From contig CALJOM010000002.1 of the NCBI GenBank assembly GCA_937981765.1, positions 62,001 through 126,000 on the forward strand: 64,000 bases of DNA, written 5' to 3'. The position numbers and the translations under genes are program-made. The notes below the pieces were generated by a model. That model ran no database searches and had not been told where the DNA came from. It was given only the letters and a program-made list of their open reading frames with translations. The stretch is from an uncultured Bacteroidales bacterium. GTDB taxonomy: Bacteria; Bacteroidota; Bacteroidia; Bacteroidales; Salinivirgaceae. Below are positions 43,793-52,706 of the stretch, in pieces (position 1 is the first letter of the stretch; each line of letters starts with the position of its first letter).

Positions 43793-44299
43793 ATGACTAA
43801 ACCAGAAACCCAACATAAAGAAACCGAGGTATATTATTATCAAGGCCCATTAACCTTTGATAGAATAACTATTATTTTGTCTGAATTTGAAAAGGCGCTG
43901 TTGGGTTTTCATATTGAAACCAAAAGGTTTAAACGCCTGTTTTCAACCACGGTTGAAATGCTCGAAAATATTCAGATGCACGGAATGGTTTATAATCAAA
44001 AAAACTATCCTTATTTTCGGGTTTTATATAAGGATGGTATTTTTACGTTAGAGGCTGCCAATTTAATGGAGTCGGCGCATGTGCACTCCCTAAAAGAAAA
44101 AATTGATGCTTTGAACAATGAGTTTCCATCACTGAGAGAGTTGTTTAAAGGTCCTCTCATGAACAACGAACTTAGTATAAAAGGTGGAGCAGGACTTGGT
44201 CTTTATATTATCCGCCGAAACATTTTAGGCGATATTTCTTACAAAATTGAGCCATATATTGGTGGAATATCTGTTTTTGTGCTAAAAGTGTTTCTTTAA
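43793..44299 (+). CDS. SiaB-like protein kinase
   Basis: This 168-residue protein matches the SiaB/DUF6272 family of GHKL-fold protein kinases, related to anti-sigma-factor serine kinases. The N box is EMLENIQMHG (Glu55-Gly64), with an aromatic/histidine context typical of SiaB, and the glycine-rich ATP lid is GGAGLGLYIIRR near residues 138-149. In Pseudomonas aeruginosa SiaB phosphorylates SiaC, opposed by the SiaA phosphatase, to control the diguanylate cyclase SiaD. Here the SiaC-like partner follows directly (53 bases), but no cyclase is present. The target is likely the downstream SiaC-like protein. Confidence 0.85.
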   Translation: MTKPETQHKETEVYYYQGPLTFDRITIILSEFEKALLGFHIETKRFKRLFSTTVEMLENIQMHGMVYNQKNYPYFRVLYKDGIFTLEAANLMESAHVHSLKEKIDALNNEFPSLRELFKGPLMNNELSIKGGAGLGLYIIRRNILGDISYKIEPYIGGISVFVLKVFL

Positions 44300-44351
44300 T
44301 GCCGAAATTTTTATAATATTGCAGTATCGTTTTGAAAAAAAAATCAAATCA

Positions 44352-44759
44352 ATGAGACCACTTATAATTGAGGAAACCGGAGCGACACCACAGATAATTT
44401 TTGATTTAGAAAATAAAAATTTCGAAATCAAAGGATGTTCACGTCCTGAAAACGTCAGGCAGTTTTATTTGCCGATTGTAGAGTGGCTGGAAGAATTTTA
44501 CCATAATGTTGATCAAATTAAAGGTCGCTTTGCTGAAGCACCAGCAGTTTTTAAATTTAAACTTTCGTATTTTAACTCGGCCAGTGCTAAATTTATTCTC
44601 GATATTTTATTAATTATCAACAGAGCTTATAAAAACGGACTTCCCTGTACTATCGATTGGTATTACGAGGAGGGCGATGAAGATATGCTCGATGTTGGTA
44701 AAGAGCTGGCGGAAATGGTCGATTTCCCCGTTAAATATATAGAAATCAAACCTAGGTAG
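44352..44759 (+). CDS. SiaC-like (DUF1987) regulatory phosphoprotein, partner of SiaB
   Basis: This 135-residue SiaC-family protein starts at ATG 44352 (MRPLIIEETGATPQIIFDLE). An in-frame TTG at 44319 is less likely. The conserved strand FKLSYFNSASAKFILDILL contains Ser76 at the phospho-acceptor position inferred from SiaC, and the C-terminus ends with FPVKYIEI. It lies just after siaB and should be its substrate. It shares layout and motifs with the SiaC-like protein at 544-921. Its 3' end overlaps the convergent DUF4407 gene by eight bases. Confidence 0.87.
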   Translation: MRPLIIEETGATPQIIFDLENKNFEIKGCSRPENVRQFYLPIVEWLEEFYHNVDQIKGRFAEAPAVFKFKLSYFNSASAKFILDILLIINRAYKNGLPCTIDWYYEEGDEDMLDVGKELAEMVDFPVKYIEIKPR

Positions 44760-46047
44760 TTTCGGAGAATTCTTCTTGGGATTTCTGGTTTGCTATTTTG
44801 GGAGAGTTTTCTTTTTCCTCAATAAATTTTCGTACAAAATCTATTAGAACTGGCATTTCACCATTGGTGGTTTTGCCATTGAGTCCCATTTGATATTCTT
44901 TCCATTTTTGAATTCTTGCCTCATTAATTTCTCGTTGAGCGGCGGCTAATTTTGCAATGGCATCGCGGCTGCTTTCCTGATGTATCGACATTTCTGCCTG
45001 AATCATTTCATGCTCAAGATCGAGCTCTCTTAAAAGTTGGTTTCGGATAGAGGTGTAGGACTTTTTAGCTTCTGCACTTGTTCTTAGCTGCTCTAATGCA
45101 AGCAGATCGTCGTATGGGCCTCGGTTAGTAAGCAGTTTAACAATAATTGGGGAGGTTTCTATAATAATAAAAAGCAGGGTAATGAATAGAGAGATACCAT
45201 CAACGGCAGAGTCTTCCTCTCGTAATAAAGTGAGGTTGTGGTATTGCGAAAGAAATCCTTTAGTACGCGTAATAATCATTTGATTGCTGGTAAGTACACG
45301 GTCGCGTTCACTTTGCAAATATTGAATCCGAACCTGATTTTGCTCAAATGTGGGATAGAGGCGGTTCTTTAACTCATCTAATTCTTGCTGTGCTCTATCG
45401 TATTCTGCCTTTTTCTCTCTATAAACAGACCCTTTTCCTGCAACGCCGGTTCCACCGGTTCCCTCAGCTTCAGCGATGAATAGTTTGAAAAGATGGTCTC
45501 TTCGTTGACGGGCGCGTTCAATTTGTTTTTGAATAGAATCGTTTTGAATTTTTAAACGTTCAATTTCCGAGAATTCTGAAGAGAGAATGGTTTCGGCCTG
45601 TTGCCGTTTTTCTAGCTGGGTTAAAGCCATCCTGCTTTCGATTTCCTGCTTGAAGAGCCTCATTTTTATCGGAGTAGCCACAACATAAGCAATGAAAATG
45701 GAAAGAATTACCCTTGGTAGTGCCATTACAATTTCTTTCCACCAGGTTTTATCTTTTCTGAGTGAGGCTACTAAATACCAATCGAGAAAGAAAATAATTA
45801 CACCCCAAAATATTCCGGTGGCTACTGCTGTAGGAACCGACTCAAAAACTGTATAAATGGCATAACTACCGGAAATCGCAGCCAGTATTCCTGTAAGAAA
45901 AACTATGATGCCTATTCCCATGTAGACATTTATTTCGGTTGGACAATGCCGCAACAGGTAGATTCTTGCACCGCTGCACCATAGAAAAAATCGTCCAATG
46001 GCGTTGCCTTTCCAGATGTCTTTTTCGTTGGATACCAGTTCAGTCAT
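44752..46047 (-). CDS. DUF4407 membrane protein
   Basis: This 431-residue protein belongs to DUF4407, a family of unknown function. Three hydrophobic helices occupy about residues 42-130, then a long coiled coil rich in Glu, Gln and Arg (about 135-270), a fourth membrane helix near 275-295 (ISLFITLLFIIIETSPIIV), and a charged C-terminal tail with further helices. The coiled coil is probably cytoplasmic or periplasmic, between helices three and four. It starts 20 bases after the chemoreceptor-like gene, so the two are likely co-transcribed. In the window it sits next to siaB-siaC, facing them. Confidence 0.82.
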   Translation of the reverse strand: MTELVSNEKDIWKGNAIGRFFLWCSGARIYLLRHCPTEINVYMGIGIIVFLTGILAAISGSYAIYTVFESVPTAVATGIFWGVIIFFLDWYLVASLRKDKTWWKEIVMALPRVILSIFIAYVVATPIKMRLFKQEIESRMALTQLEKRQQAETILSSEFSEIERLKIQNDSIQKQIERARQRRDHLFKLFIAEAEGTGGTGVAGKGSVYREKKAEYDRAQQELDELKNRLYPTFEQNQVRIQYLQSERDRVLTSNQMIITRTKGFLSQYHNLTLLREEDSAVDGISLFITLLFIIIETSPIIVKLLTNRGPYDDLLALEQLRTSAEAKKSYTSIRNQLLRELDLEHEMIQAEMSIHQESSRDAIAKLAAAQREINEARIQKWKEYQMGLNGKTTNGEMPVLIDFVRKFIEEKENSPKIANQKSQEEFSETT

Positions 46048-46067
46048 TGCTGGGAATATTTTGGGGC

Positions 46068-47411
46068 TTAGAATCGGATAAAATCGTCGTCTCTAAGATT
46101 TTTTAAGGTTGAATCGTCGGGTAGGTCTAAGTTTAGATCTATTCCTGTTGCTTTTTTAGGTGTTGTTGTGAAGGTTTTAATGCTTTGGGGTCCGTGTGTC
46201 GGTTTTTGTGAAAAAACTGTTACTTTTTGGGCTGTTGGCTGTGAGATATGCTTTAAGGTTGGTTTTTTAAGCACTTGCTTACTCTGGTTTGCTAATTTGA
46301 AATAATTGGTAGTGGTATATACCGCTTGAGCTTGCTGGTGAAGCGATAGCGATTGTTGTTCAAGCACTTGGGCATTCGATGCGTTGGATTGGGCGGTTTG
46401 ATTGAGAAGGGTTACAGCATGGTTAATTTGTTCAAAGGCAATTGTTTGTTCTTGATTGGTGGCCGTAATCTCACGAAGCAGCGAAAGATTTTTTTCTGTT
46501 GCGGGAGCTGCTTCATCAAGCCGTTGGGCCGTTTCTTCGGCCGATTGATTCAATTGCATGGAAAGTTGTTCAATTTCTTTGGCGGCTTTTGTAGCTCGCT
46601 CTGCTAGTCTACGTACTTCACCGGCTACTACTGCAAATCCTTTTCCGGATTCTCCAGCCCGTGCAGCTTCTATGGCTGCATTAAGGGCTAAAATGTTTGT
46701 CTGTGAGGCTATATCACTAATTAACTTGATTTTATCGTTGATCAGATTGGATAAAGATTTGGTATTTTCTGATGAATTTAGACTCTTTTGTACATTCTGG
46801 CTGGTAATTTGTGCGTTAGTTTCTGCAATTTTTGCGTTTTCTAAATTTTGCTGAATATTGGCTGTTACTTCTTCTATCGATGAACTAATTTCTTCAATGG
46901 AAGCTGCTTGTTGATTAGAGGCTCCGGATATTTTTTGGGAAGATTGACGGAATTCTTCGCTTGCAAGGTTCAATTCGTGCGCGTTGTCTCGAATTTCTTG
47001 AACTATACTTAATAGATTATCTCTTAAGGTTTTTGTGGCTAACTGTAGTTTGCCAATATCGTTGTTTTTAAATCGATTTTCGATTTCTATCTGAATGGTT
47101 AAGTCGCCCGAAGCGAGTGACTGGAGGTTGCTAACGGCGTTGCTTAATGGAGTAACAACCCGTATTGAAGCTGTGTAGAAACAAATTAAGCTGATTCCCA
47201 CGTTGGCAAAGGTAATAAGGATGTTTATCAGCCGATCTTGCTCAAAATATTTGTATTTCATTCCTACAAGAACCATTAGGGCTAACAGGTTGATTAGCCA
47301 GATGATTCCTATTTGCACAAAAACAGATCCTTTGAAATAACGAGTGAGAATCCATGTGGCTGCAATAAGTGCAACAACCGTACTGATGAGATTGGATATA
47401 AAAAAATCCAT
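46068..47411 (-). CDS. Methyl-accepting chemotaxis-type signalling protein without a periplasmic sensor
   Basis: This 447-residue protein has three hydrophobic segments within residues 1-85, a HAMP-like stretch ([20 protein letters not shown]), and an MCP signalling domain with the hairpin-tip signature [33 protein letters not shown] (given here as [14 protein letters not shown] and [13 protein letters not shown]). No periplasmic ligand-binding domain is present, so it may sense through its membrane segment or through DUF4407. No CheA, CheW, CheR or CheB gene is nearby, and no flagellar genes are in the window. It is probably not a classical chemotaxis receptor; a regulator of surface motility or of the Sia proteins is possible. 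Confidence 0.88.
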   Translation of the reverse strand: MDFFISNLISTVVALIAATWILTRYFKGSVFVQIGIIWLINLLALMVLVGMKYKYFEQDRLINILITFANVGISLICFYTASIRVVTPLSNAVSNLQSLASGDLTIQIEIENRFKNNDIGKLQLATKTLRDNLLSIVQEIRDNAHELNLASEEFRQSSQKISGASNQQAASIEEISSSIEEVTANIQQNLENAKIAETNAQITSQNVQKSLNSSENTKSLSNLINDKIKLISDIASQTNILALNAAIEAARAGESGKGFAVVAGEVRRLAERATKAAKEIEQLSMQLNQSAEETAQRLDEAAPATEKNLSLLREITATNQEQTIAFEQINHAVTLLNQTAQSNASNAQVLEQQSLSLHQQAQAVYTTTNYFKLANQSKQVLKKPTLKHISQPTAQKVTVFSQKPTHGPQSIKTFTTTPKKATGIDLNLDLPDDSTLKNLRDDDFIRF

Positions 47412-47516
47412 AGTAATGTGGTTTAGGGTAAGACTCGATAAAAATAGTGAAGTTTTTCTTTGTTTCCAAAGAAAAACTTCTTTTTTGGCAAGATGTGAAA
47501 ATTAAAGCATTTAGCC

Positions 47517-47900
47517 TTATTGATGGTTGAAAAAGCTGTCGATAGTTTCAAGTACGACGTTTAGTCGGAGGGGTTTGGTAAGATAAGCATTACAACCGGC
47601 CTCTTTTGTTTTTTCTTCTTCTCCCGACATTACATAGGCTGTTTGTGCAATTATGGGGACGGTTGGGTTAAATTCTCGGATTTTTCTGGTTGCTTCGTAG
47701 CCATCCATTACCGGGAGTTTGATATCCATTAGAATTAAGTCGAGGTGCATTTTTCGGGCTATTTCAACGGCTTCTTCTCCGTTTTCGGCACGAATCACAT
47801 CGGCATTGGTTCGCTTGAGGATTTCCTGTATATAGCGAAAGTTGATGTGTTCGTCTTCAACGACTAAAATTACTTTATTCGACCAGTCGTATTTTATCAT
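47517..47900 (-). CDS. Single-domain response regulator (CheY-like)
   Basis: This 127-residue receiver has acidic residues in VVEDE (14-17), phospho-acceptor Asp59 in LILMDIKLPVMDG, Thr/Ser in IAQTAY and the lysine of YLTKPLRL. There is no output domain. It lies 105 bases upstream of the chemoreceptor-like gene in the same direction, so it may be part of that group. The kinase is not in the window. Confidence 0.9.
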   Translation of the reverse strand: MIKYDWSNKVILVVEDEHINFRYIQEILKRTNADVIRAENGEEAVEIARKMHLDLILMDIKLPVMDGYEATRKIREFNPTVPIIAQTAYVMSGEEEKTKEAGCNAYLTKPLRLNVVLETIDSFFNHQ

Positions 47901-48017
47901 ACCAAGCGTTCCCTTTCGTTGGAGGTGTATTTTTTTTGAAATGCGTATATGAATGTGTAAAAATAAACAGTTTTAGTTATAAGTTCAAGAAAATTAGCCT
48001 GTTTTTTACGTTGTTGT

Positions 48018-48863
48018 TTATTTTTTTTCATCAAAATCGCATTCTTCAAAACTTTTGTGATACTGAATCATCGCTTTTTCACTCATTCCCATGCTGCTAA
48101 ATCCTCCATCGTGGTAGAGGTTTTGCATGGTAACTTTTCGTGTTAAGTCGCTGAAAAGCGTGATGCAATAATCGGCACATTCTTCGGCGGTAGCGTTACC
48201 AAGGGGTGACATTCGTTCAGTGAAATCCATAAGACGGTCTATTCCCTTAACACCACTTCCTGCCGTGGTCATGGTGGGTGACTGTGAAATGGTGTTGATT
48301 CTTACTTTCTTGTCTCTTCCGTAGATGTATCCAAAACTACGGGCTATACTTTCGAGCATGGCTTTAGCATCGGCCATGTCGTTGTATTCAAACAGGGTGC
48401 GTTGAGCTGCAATATAGGATAAGGCAACAACTGATGCCCATTCGTTAAGTGCATCTTTTTTACGGCATACCTGTAAAACTTTATGGAACGACATAGCCGA
48501 AATGTCGATGGTTTGATGATAGAAATCGTAGTTTAGATCATCGTAGGAGCGTTTTTTTCTTACGTTGGGCGACATTCCGATTGAGTGCAATATAAAGTCG
48601 ATTTTGCCTCCCAAAATTTGCAACGATTGGTCGATTAAATTTTCCAGATCGGCCACATTGGTAGCGTCGGCGGGAACGATGGTAGCTCCGGTGCTTTTGG
48701 CAAGTTCATCTAGTTCGCCCATACGCATAGCTAAGAGTGTATTGGTTAAAACAAAGGTTGCTCCTTCTTCGTGTGCACGTTCGGCAACTTTCCACGCTAT
48801 TGATTTATTGTTGAGAGCTCCGAAAATGATTCCTTTTTTTCCTTTGAGTAGATTATAAGCCAT
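48018..48863 (-). CDS. fabI: Enoyl-ACP reductase (NADH), FabI type
   Basis: This 281-residue short-chain dehydrogenase reduces enoyl-ACP in the last step of fatty acid elongation. The Gly-rich cofactor segment is GIIFGALNNKSIAWKVA. The active-site pair is Tyr160 and Lys167 (Y-x6-K in FEYNDMADAKAM), the FabI arrangement, with a second conserved Tyr at 150. The substrate-loop SIGMSP matches the FabI SIGFAP pattern. The protein is somewhat longer than E. coli FabI (262). It begins 23 bases after the recN stop codon and probably ends the bamD-rpoZ-coaBC-DUF4835-recN unit. Confidence 0.94.
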   Translation of the reverse strand: MAYNLLKGKKGIIFGALNNKSIAWKVAERAHEEGATFVLTNTLLAMRMGELDELAKSTGATIVPADATNVADLENLIDQSLQILGGKIDFILHSIGMSPNVRKKRSYDDLNYDFYHQTIDISAMSFHKVLQVCRKKDALNEWASVVALSYIAAQRTLFEYNDMADAKAMLESIARSFGYIYGRDKKVRINTISQSPTMTTAGSGVKGIDRLMDFTERMSPLGNATAEECADYCITLFSDLTRKVTMQNLYHDGGFSSMGMSEKAMIQYHKSFEECDFDEKK

Positions 48864-48886
48864 AGGTGTTTTTTTATGGTAACAAA

Positions 48887-50539
48887 TTAGTTCGATAATA
48901 GTTCTTTTGCATTTTCAATTGCGGCTTGTCCTAATTGTTCTCCACTTAGCATGCGGGCAATTTCCAATACCCGTTCTTGATGGGATAGTTTACGGATGTG
49001 TGTGTGTGTTGTATTTTCCGTGTTCACTTTATACACGAGGTAGTGTGTTTGAGCTTTTGCCGCAATTTGTGGTAGATGGCTGATGCTTATTACCTGCATA
49101 TTTTGTGCCATGGTGGCCATGATTTTTGCCATTTTGTCGGCAATTTCTCCCGAAATTCCGGTGTCGATTTCGTCGAAAATTATTGTGGGCAGTGTTTGCC
49201 TGGTTGCCAGCAACGATTTTATTGCAAGCATTATCCGGGAGAGCTCTCCTCCTGATGCAACTTTGGATATTTCGCCGGGAGCAACTTGTTTGTTGGAGGA
49301 GAAAAGAAAGCGTATGTTGTCTATTCCAAACGAGGTTGGTGTTGATTTTGTGTTTTCAACTTTAAACTGCACCGAAGGCATGCCCAAACTTTTGAGCACG
49401 TCGGCGATGTAATTTTCTATCTCAAAAAAAACTTTTTCTCGCCTCTGACTAATTTCGTTAGCTATTTGCAGGATAATTTCAATTTGCTGCTGTTGCTGTT
49501 TTTTTAATTCGGCTATTTGATGTTCGAAATTATCAACGTAGTTAAGCTCCGCCTCTAATTGATGTTGAAGCTCTAAAAGTTCTGTTTCGTTCTTTCGGTG
49601 ATGTTTTGAAAGAAGGTTGTAAAGTAGATTAAGTCTGGATTGAATTTGTTCTTGTCGTTGCGGGTCAAACTCAAGATTTTCGTTCAGGTGGGTTAGTTCC
49701 CGGAGGGTTTCCTGGAATTCAATTCTTGCTGATTCAATGGTAGTAAGTTTGTCGGTTAGCGTAGGTATGTATTCGGTTAGGGTTGATAGAATTGTATCGA
49801 GTTGTTTTAAGTTTTTGATAATGCCGAAATCTTCGTTGTCGAGTATATCAATAGTCTTGGCTAACCCTGTTTTTATCTGTTCGCTGTGTGTTAGTTGGTT
49901 GAGTTCAATTTCTAATTCTTTAATCTCGCCCTCAGATATTTTGGCGTTTTTTAGTTGTTCGTATTGAAATTTAGTGTAGTCGTATTTTTCTTTTATCTGA
50001 CGATTTTTTCCTTCGAGTAGGCGAACTTGTTGTTCAATTTCGTTCAACGTATGCCACTGAATTTGATATTGCTCTAATAGGGTATTATTTTGTGCTACGG
50101 TATCTACTATTTGCAATTGAAATTGGCGTTCGCTGAGATTGAGTGTTTCGTGCTGAGAATGAATATCAACTAGCCACGAACCAATTTCTTTAAGGGTGTT
50201 GAGGTTAACTGGGGTGTCGTTTATAAAGGCCCTTGATTTTCCTTGTGGTGTAATTTCACGTCGGAACACGGACTCGGTTTCGTAGTCAATTTGATTTTGC
50301 TCAAAAATTTCTTTAAGATTGTAGTCTTTGATATCGAAAATAGCTTCTACAACGCATTTTTGTTCCAGATTTTTAACCACTGTTGTGTCGGCACGATTTC
50401 CTAAGACTAGTCCAATTGCTCCTAACAAGATGGATTTCCCGGAGCCGGTTTCCCCGGTTAGTACTGAGAAGTGGTTGCTGAATTCTATTTCCAGGTTATC
50501 GATTAAAATATAGTTTTGTACGGTAAGTTTTTTAAGCAT
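48887..50539 (-). CDS. recN: DNA repair protein RecN
   Basis: This 550-residue SMC-like ATPase acts in double-strand-break repair. The N-terminal ATPase half has Walker A GETGSGKSILLGAIG, the long coiled coil covers about residues 155-355 with RecN-type Q/E/K-rich heptads, and the C-terminal half has the signature SGGELSRIMLAIK and Walker B IIFDEIDTGISG. The length is typical (about 550). It starts 23 bases after the DUF4835 gene and follows the gene order common in Bacteroidota. Confidence 0.96.
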   Translation of the reverse strand: MLKKLTVQNYILIDNLEIEFSNHFSVLTGETGSGKSILLGAIGLVLGNRADTTVVKNLEQKCVVEAIFDIKDYNLKEIFEQNQIDYETESVFRREITPQGKSRAFINDTPVNLNTLKEIGSWLVDIHSQHETLNLSERQFQLQIVDTVAQNNTLLEQYQIQWHTLNEIEQQVRLLEGKNRQIKEKYDYTKFQYEQLKNAKISEGEIKELEIELNQLTHSEQIKTGLAKTIDILDNEDFGIIKNLKQLDTILSTLTEYIPTLTDKLTTIESARIEFQETLRELTHLNENLEFDPQRQEQIQSRLNLLYNLLSKHHRKNETELLELQHQLEAELNYVDNFEHQIAELKKQQQQQIEIILQIANEISQRREKVFFEIENYIADVLKSLGMPSVQFKVENTKSTPTSFGIDNIRFLFSSNKQVAPGEISKVASGGELSRIMLAIKSLLATRQTLPTIIFDEIDTGISGEIADKMAKIMATMAQNMQVISISHLPQIAAKAQTHYLVYKVNTENTTHTHIRKLSHQERVLEIARMLSGEQLGQAAIENAKELLSN

Positions 50540-50562
50540 GGCAATTATGGGTTAACCTTGGA

Positions 50563-51477
50563 TTATGGTCGTTGTTGTTCCATTATTTTGCGGTATTTCT
50601 GGGCGTTGGCCGGGTCTATTGTGTTCATTATGTTGATTGCCCTGCGTTTTTCATCGGGTGTGGCTATTGTAAAGATGTTGATTATTTCGTCGCTTTTAGC
50701 TGATACGAAGAGCTGAATTAGATAGGAGTCGCTTCGGCGTTGATAAACCGGGCGTAGAATTTCCAACGCTTCAAGGATTTCGCGTCGCCCTTGTTCTACG
50801 TTTTCCGACATAACATCCAATCCGAGGCGATGGTATTTATAAAGGGCGGTTCTAAAGGGTTCGTAGGTGGAGTTCATGAGTTCCTCAACAAGTCCGGCTC
50901 TGTTTCTTCCGTTGTTTTCAAAAACTCTCCATCCTGGTGAAGCTTCGTTCTGTGAGTTCTGAACAACGCGCTCGGCTATTTCCAGAAACGGTTGTCCGCC
51001 TTTCAGAGAAAATGTATCGTAATCGAGGGCAAGTATCAGATAGGCATAGTAGGTGAGCAGCGAGGCAAGGTTGCCTGTGCTGGTATTGAGGTTTAGTTGA
51101 ATTTGGTCGCCTAGGTTGTATCGGAATTGAACTTTCTGGTCGTGTATGTTTATAACGGGCGAATTGTAGCTGGTTCCATAAATGGGGCGGGAATAGGTAA
51201 CCTGAATATCGCCTTCGTATTCATTGGAGCCTAGTTGTTTTGTCAGACTAATTGAAAGATTAAATTCGATTCGTTCGTTGAATTTTATTTTGTGGGGCGT
51301 GAAGATGGTTGTGTTGTAGAATTCGTGGATGGCTTTTTGCATTTGTTCAAAAACAGTTCTATCTGAACCCGGAATTTGTGTTGAAATAAGCTGGAATCGA
51401 CAGTTTATTTCCTGTGCGAAAACAGGTGTGGATAGTACGTAAAACAGGGCTATAAATGTTTTTCTGAATAACGGCAT
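50563..51477 (-). CDS. DUF4835 family secreted protein
   Basis: This 304-residue protein belongs to DUF4835, a Bacteroidota family of unknown function. It begins with a signal peptide (about residues 1-21, LSTPVFAQ) and includes the family motifs IFTPHKIKFNERIEF and the segment LLTYYAYLILALDYDTFSLKGG, the latter given as LILALDYDTFS. It always lies between coaBC and recN in this lineage, and here it starts one base before the coaB stop codon, so it is in the operon. The role is probably periplasmic or envelope-associated. Confidence 0.85.
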   Translation of the reverse strand: MPLFRKTFIALFYVLSTPVFAQEINCRFQLISTQIPGSDRTVFEQMQKAIHEFYNTTIFTPHKIKFNERIEFNLSISLTKQLGSNEYEGDIQVTYSRPIYGTSYNSPVINIHDQKVQFRYNLGDQIQLNLNTSTGNLASLLTYYAYLILALDYDTFSLKGGQPFLEIAERVVQNSQNEASPGWRVFENNGRNRAGLVEELMNSTYEPFRTALYKYHRLGLDVMSENVEQGRREILEALEILRPVYQRRSDSYLIQLFVSAKSDEIINIFTIATPDEKRRAINIMNTIDPANAQKYRKIMEQQRP

Positions 51478-51478
51478 G

Positions 51479-52063
51479 TTAGCTGTTGTTTGTTGCTTGA
51501 GATTGAATTAGATTGTTTTCTAAAATTGCCTGGAGAATATCTTTTGCCACCTCTTCTTTCGATTTCAGGGGAAACGATACTACGTTTCCTTCCCGAGTTA
51601 CCAGGGTTACCTTGTTGGTTAAGTGTCCGAAGCCTGCTCCAGGGTCTTTGAGCGAGTTAAGTACTATCAGATCCAGGTTTTTGTGGTGCAACTTTTGTTT
51701 AGCGTTTTCAATCTCGTTTTCGATTTCGAGGGCAAATCCAACCAGGAATTGGTTTGGTTTTTTTATTTTTCCCAACGCAGCTGCAATATCAGGATTTGGT
51801 ACCAGGGTTATGGTGAGATTGTCGCTGGTTCGTTTGATTTTTTGTTCGCTGGTTTTTTCAGCTTTAAAATCAGCTACAGCGGCAGCTAGGATTGCTCCGT
51901 GGCTTAGAGGGAAATATTCCATTGCGGCACGAAACATTTCTTCGGCTGTTTTTACGTTGATTATTTTCCCGTTTTTAAGATTTGGTAATTCTGCCACCGG
52001 GCCTGTGACGAAAATAACGGTTGCGCCTTGCGAATCGAGAGTTTCTGCAATGGCTTTCCCCAT
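51479..52063 (-). CDS. coaBC: CoaB domain of CoaBC (phosphopantothenate-cysteine ligase), out of frame
   Basis: This frame holds the CoaB half, which joins cysteine to 4'-phosphopantothenate with CTP. Visible motifs are AAAVADF (about residues 61-67), the KIKR lysine region and the dimer segment NPDIAAALG. ATG 52063 is only an internal methionine: the in-frame sequence upstream (to about 52130) still codes TSGPTYEPIDAVRYIGNYSTGK, split here as TSGPTYEPID and YIGNYSTGK, which every CoaB needs for nucleotide binding. No usable start codon lies between the A11 tract and this ATG. It must be joined to the CoaC frame to give the normal bifunctional enzyme. Confidence 0.85.
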   Translation of the reverse strand: MGKAIAETLDSQGATVIFVTGPVAELPNLKNGKIINVKTAEEMFRAAMEYFPLSHGAILAAAVADFKAEKTSEQKIKRTSDNLTITLVPNPDIAAALGKIKKPNQFLVGFALEIENEIENAKQKLHHKNLDLIVLNSLKDPGAGFGHLTNKVTLVTREGNVVSFPLKSKEEVAKDILQAILENNLIQSQATNNS

Positions 52064-52128
52064 TTTGCCTGTGGAGTAGTTTCCGATATATCTTACAGCA
52101 TCAATGGGTTCGTAAGTAGGTCCGGAGG

Positions 52129-52704
52129 TTACAACGATGGTTGTGTTACTGATTTTTTTTTTTCTTCGAAAAACCTTTGAACTTCTTCAACAATTTGTTC
52201 TGGTTCGGCCATTCTGCCTTTGCCGATTAGTCCACTGGCTAGTTCTCCCTCTTGAGGTTCTACCATAATATTACCATGTGAACGTAAAATTTCCAGATTT
52301 TTTTGTGTTGCCGGATGTCGATACATGTCCATATCCATTGCCGGAGCAATCATTACCGGACAACGCACAGAAAGGTAGGTTGTTAGCAATAGATTATCGC
52401 AAATGCCGTTGGCCATTTTTGAAATTGTGTTGGCTGATGCCGGCGCTATGAGCATCAGGTCTGCCCATATACCAAGTTCAACATGGCTATTCCAGGAACC
52501 ATCATCGTGTTTGAAGAAGTCGAGCAGAACACTATTTTGGGAAAGCGTGGCCATGGTAACCGGGGTGATAAATTCTTTGGCCAAAGGTGTCATAACCACT
52601 TTAACTTCTGCGCCTTGTTTCTTTAATAAACGACAGAGCGTTGCAGCTTTGAAAGCTGCTATACTCCCGGTTATCCCCAAAATAATGTGTTTCCCTTTAA
52701 GCAT
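52129..52704 (-). CDS. coaBC: CoaC domain of CoaBC (phosphopantothenoylcysteine decarboxylase)
   Basis: This 191-residue frame holds the N-terminal CoaC flavoprotein half, which decarboxylates phosphopantothenoylcysteine in coenzyme A synthesis. The start ILGITGSIAAFKA, the catalytic PASANTISKMANGICDNLL and the flavin/substrate PAMDMDMY motif are intact, and the substrate-lid GKGRMAEP follows. The frame then runs through an A11 tract at 52153-52163 and stops 25 bases later, before the CoaB half. With one more A, or a -1 slip, the reading frame would continue through the CoaB domain. It starts two bases after the rpoZ stop codon. Confidence 0.88.
   Translation of the reverse strand: MLKGKHIILGITGSIAAFKAATLCRLLKKQGAEVKVVMTPLAKEFITPVTMATLSQNSVLLDFFKHDDGSWNSHVELGIWADLMLIAPASANTISKMANGICDNLLLTTYLSVRCPVMIAPAMDMDMYRHPATQKNLEILRSHGNIMVEPQEGELASGLIGKGRMAEPEQIVEEVQRFFEEKKKSVTQPSL
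52153..52163 (-). other. A11 slippery tract joining the CoaC and CoaB frames
   Basis: On the coding (minus) strand eleven consecutive A residues separate the CoaC frame from the CoaB frame. Twelve would fuse them. A tract this long is a known substrate for polymerase slippage and also a common place for sequencing error. See findings. Confidence 0.6.
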
Positions 52705-52706
52705 AA

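Noticed and set aside
51513-52079. A 188-codon plus-strand frame opposite coaB
   Set aside because: It is entirely opposite the conserved CoaB domain and has no protein-like features of its own.
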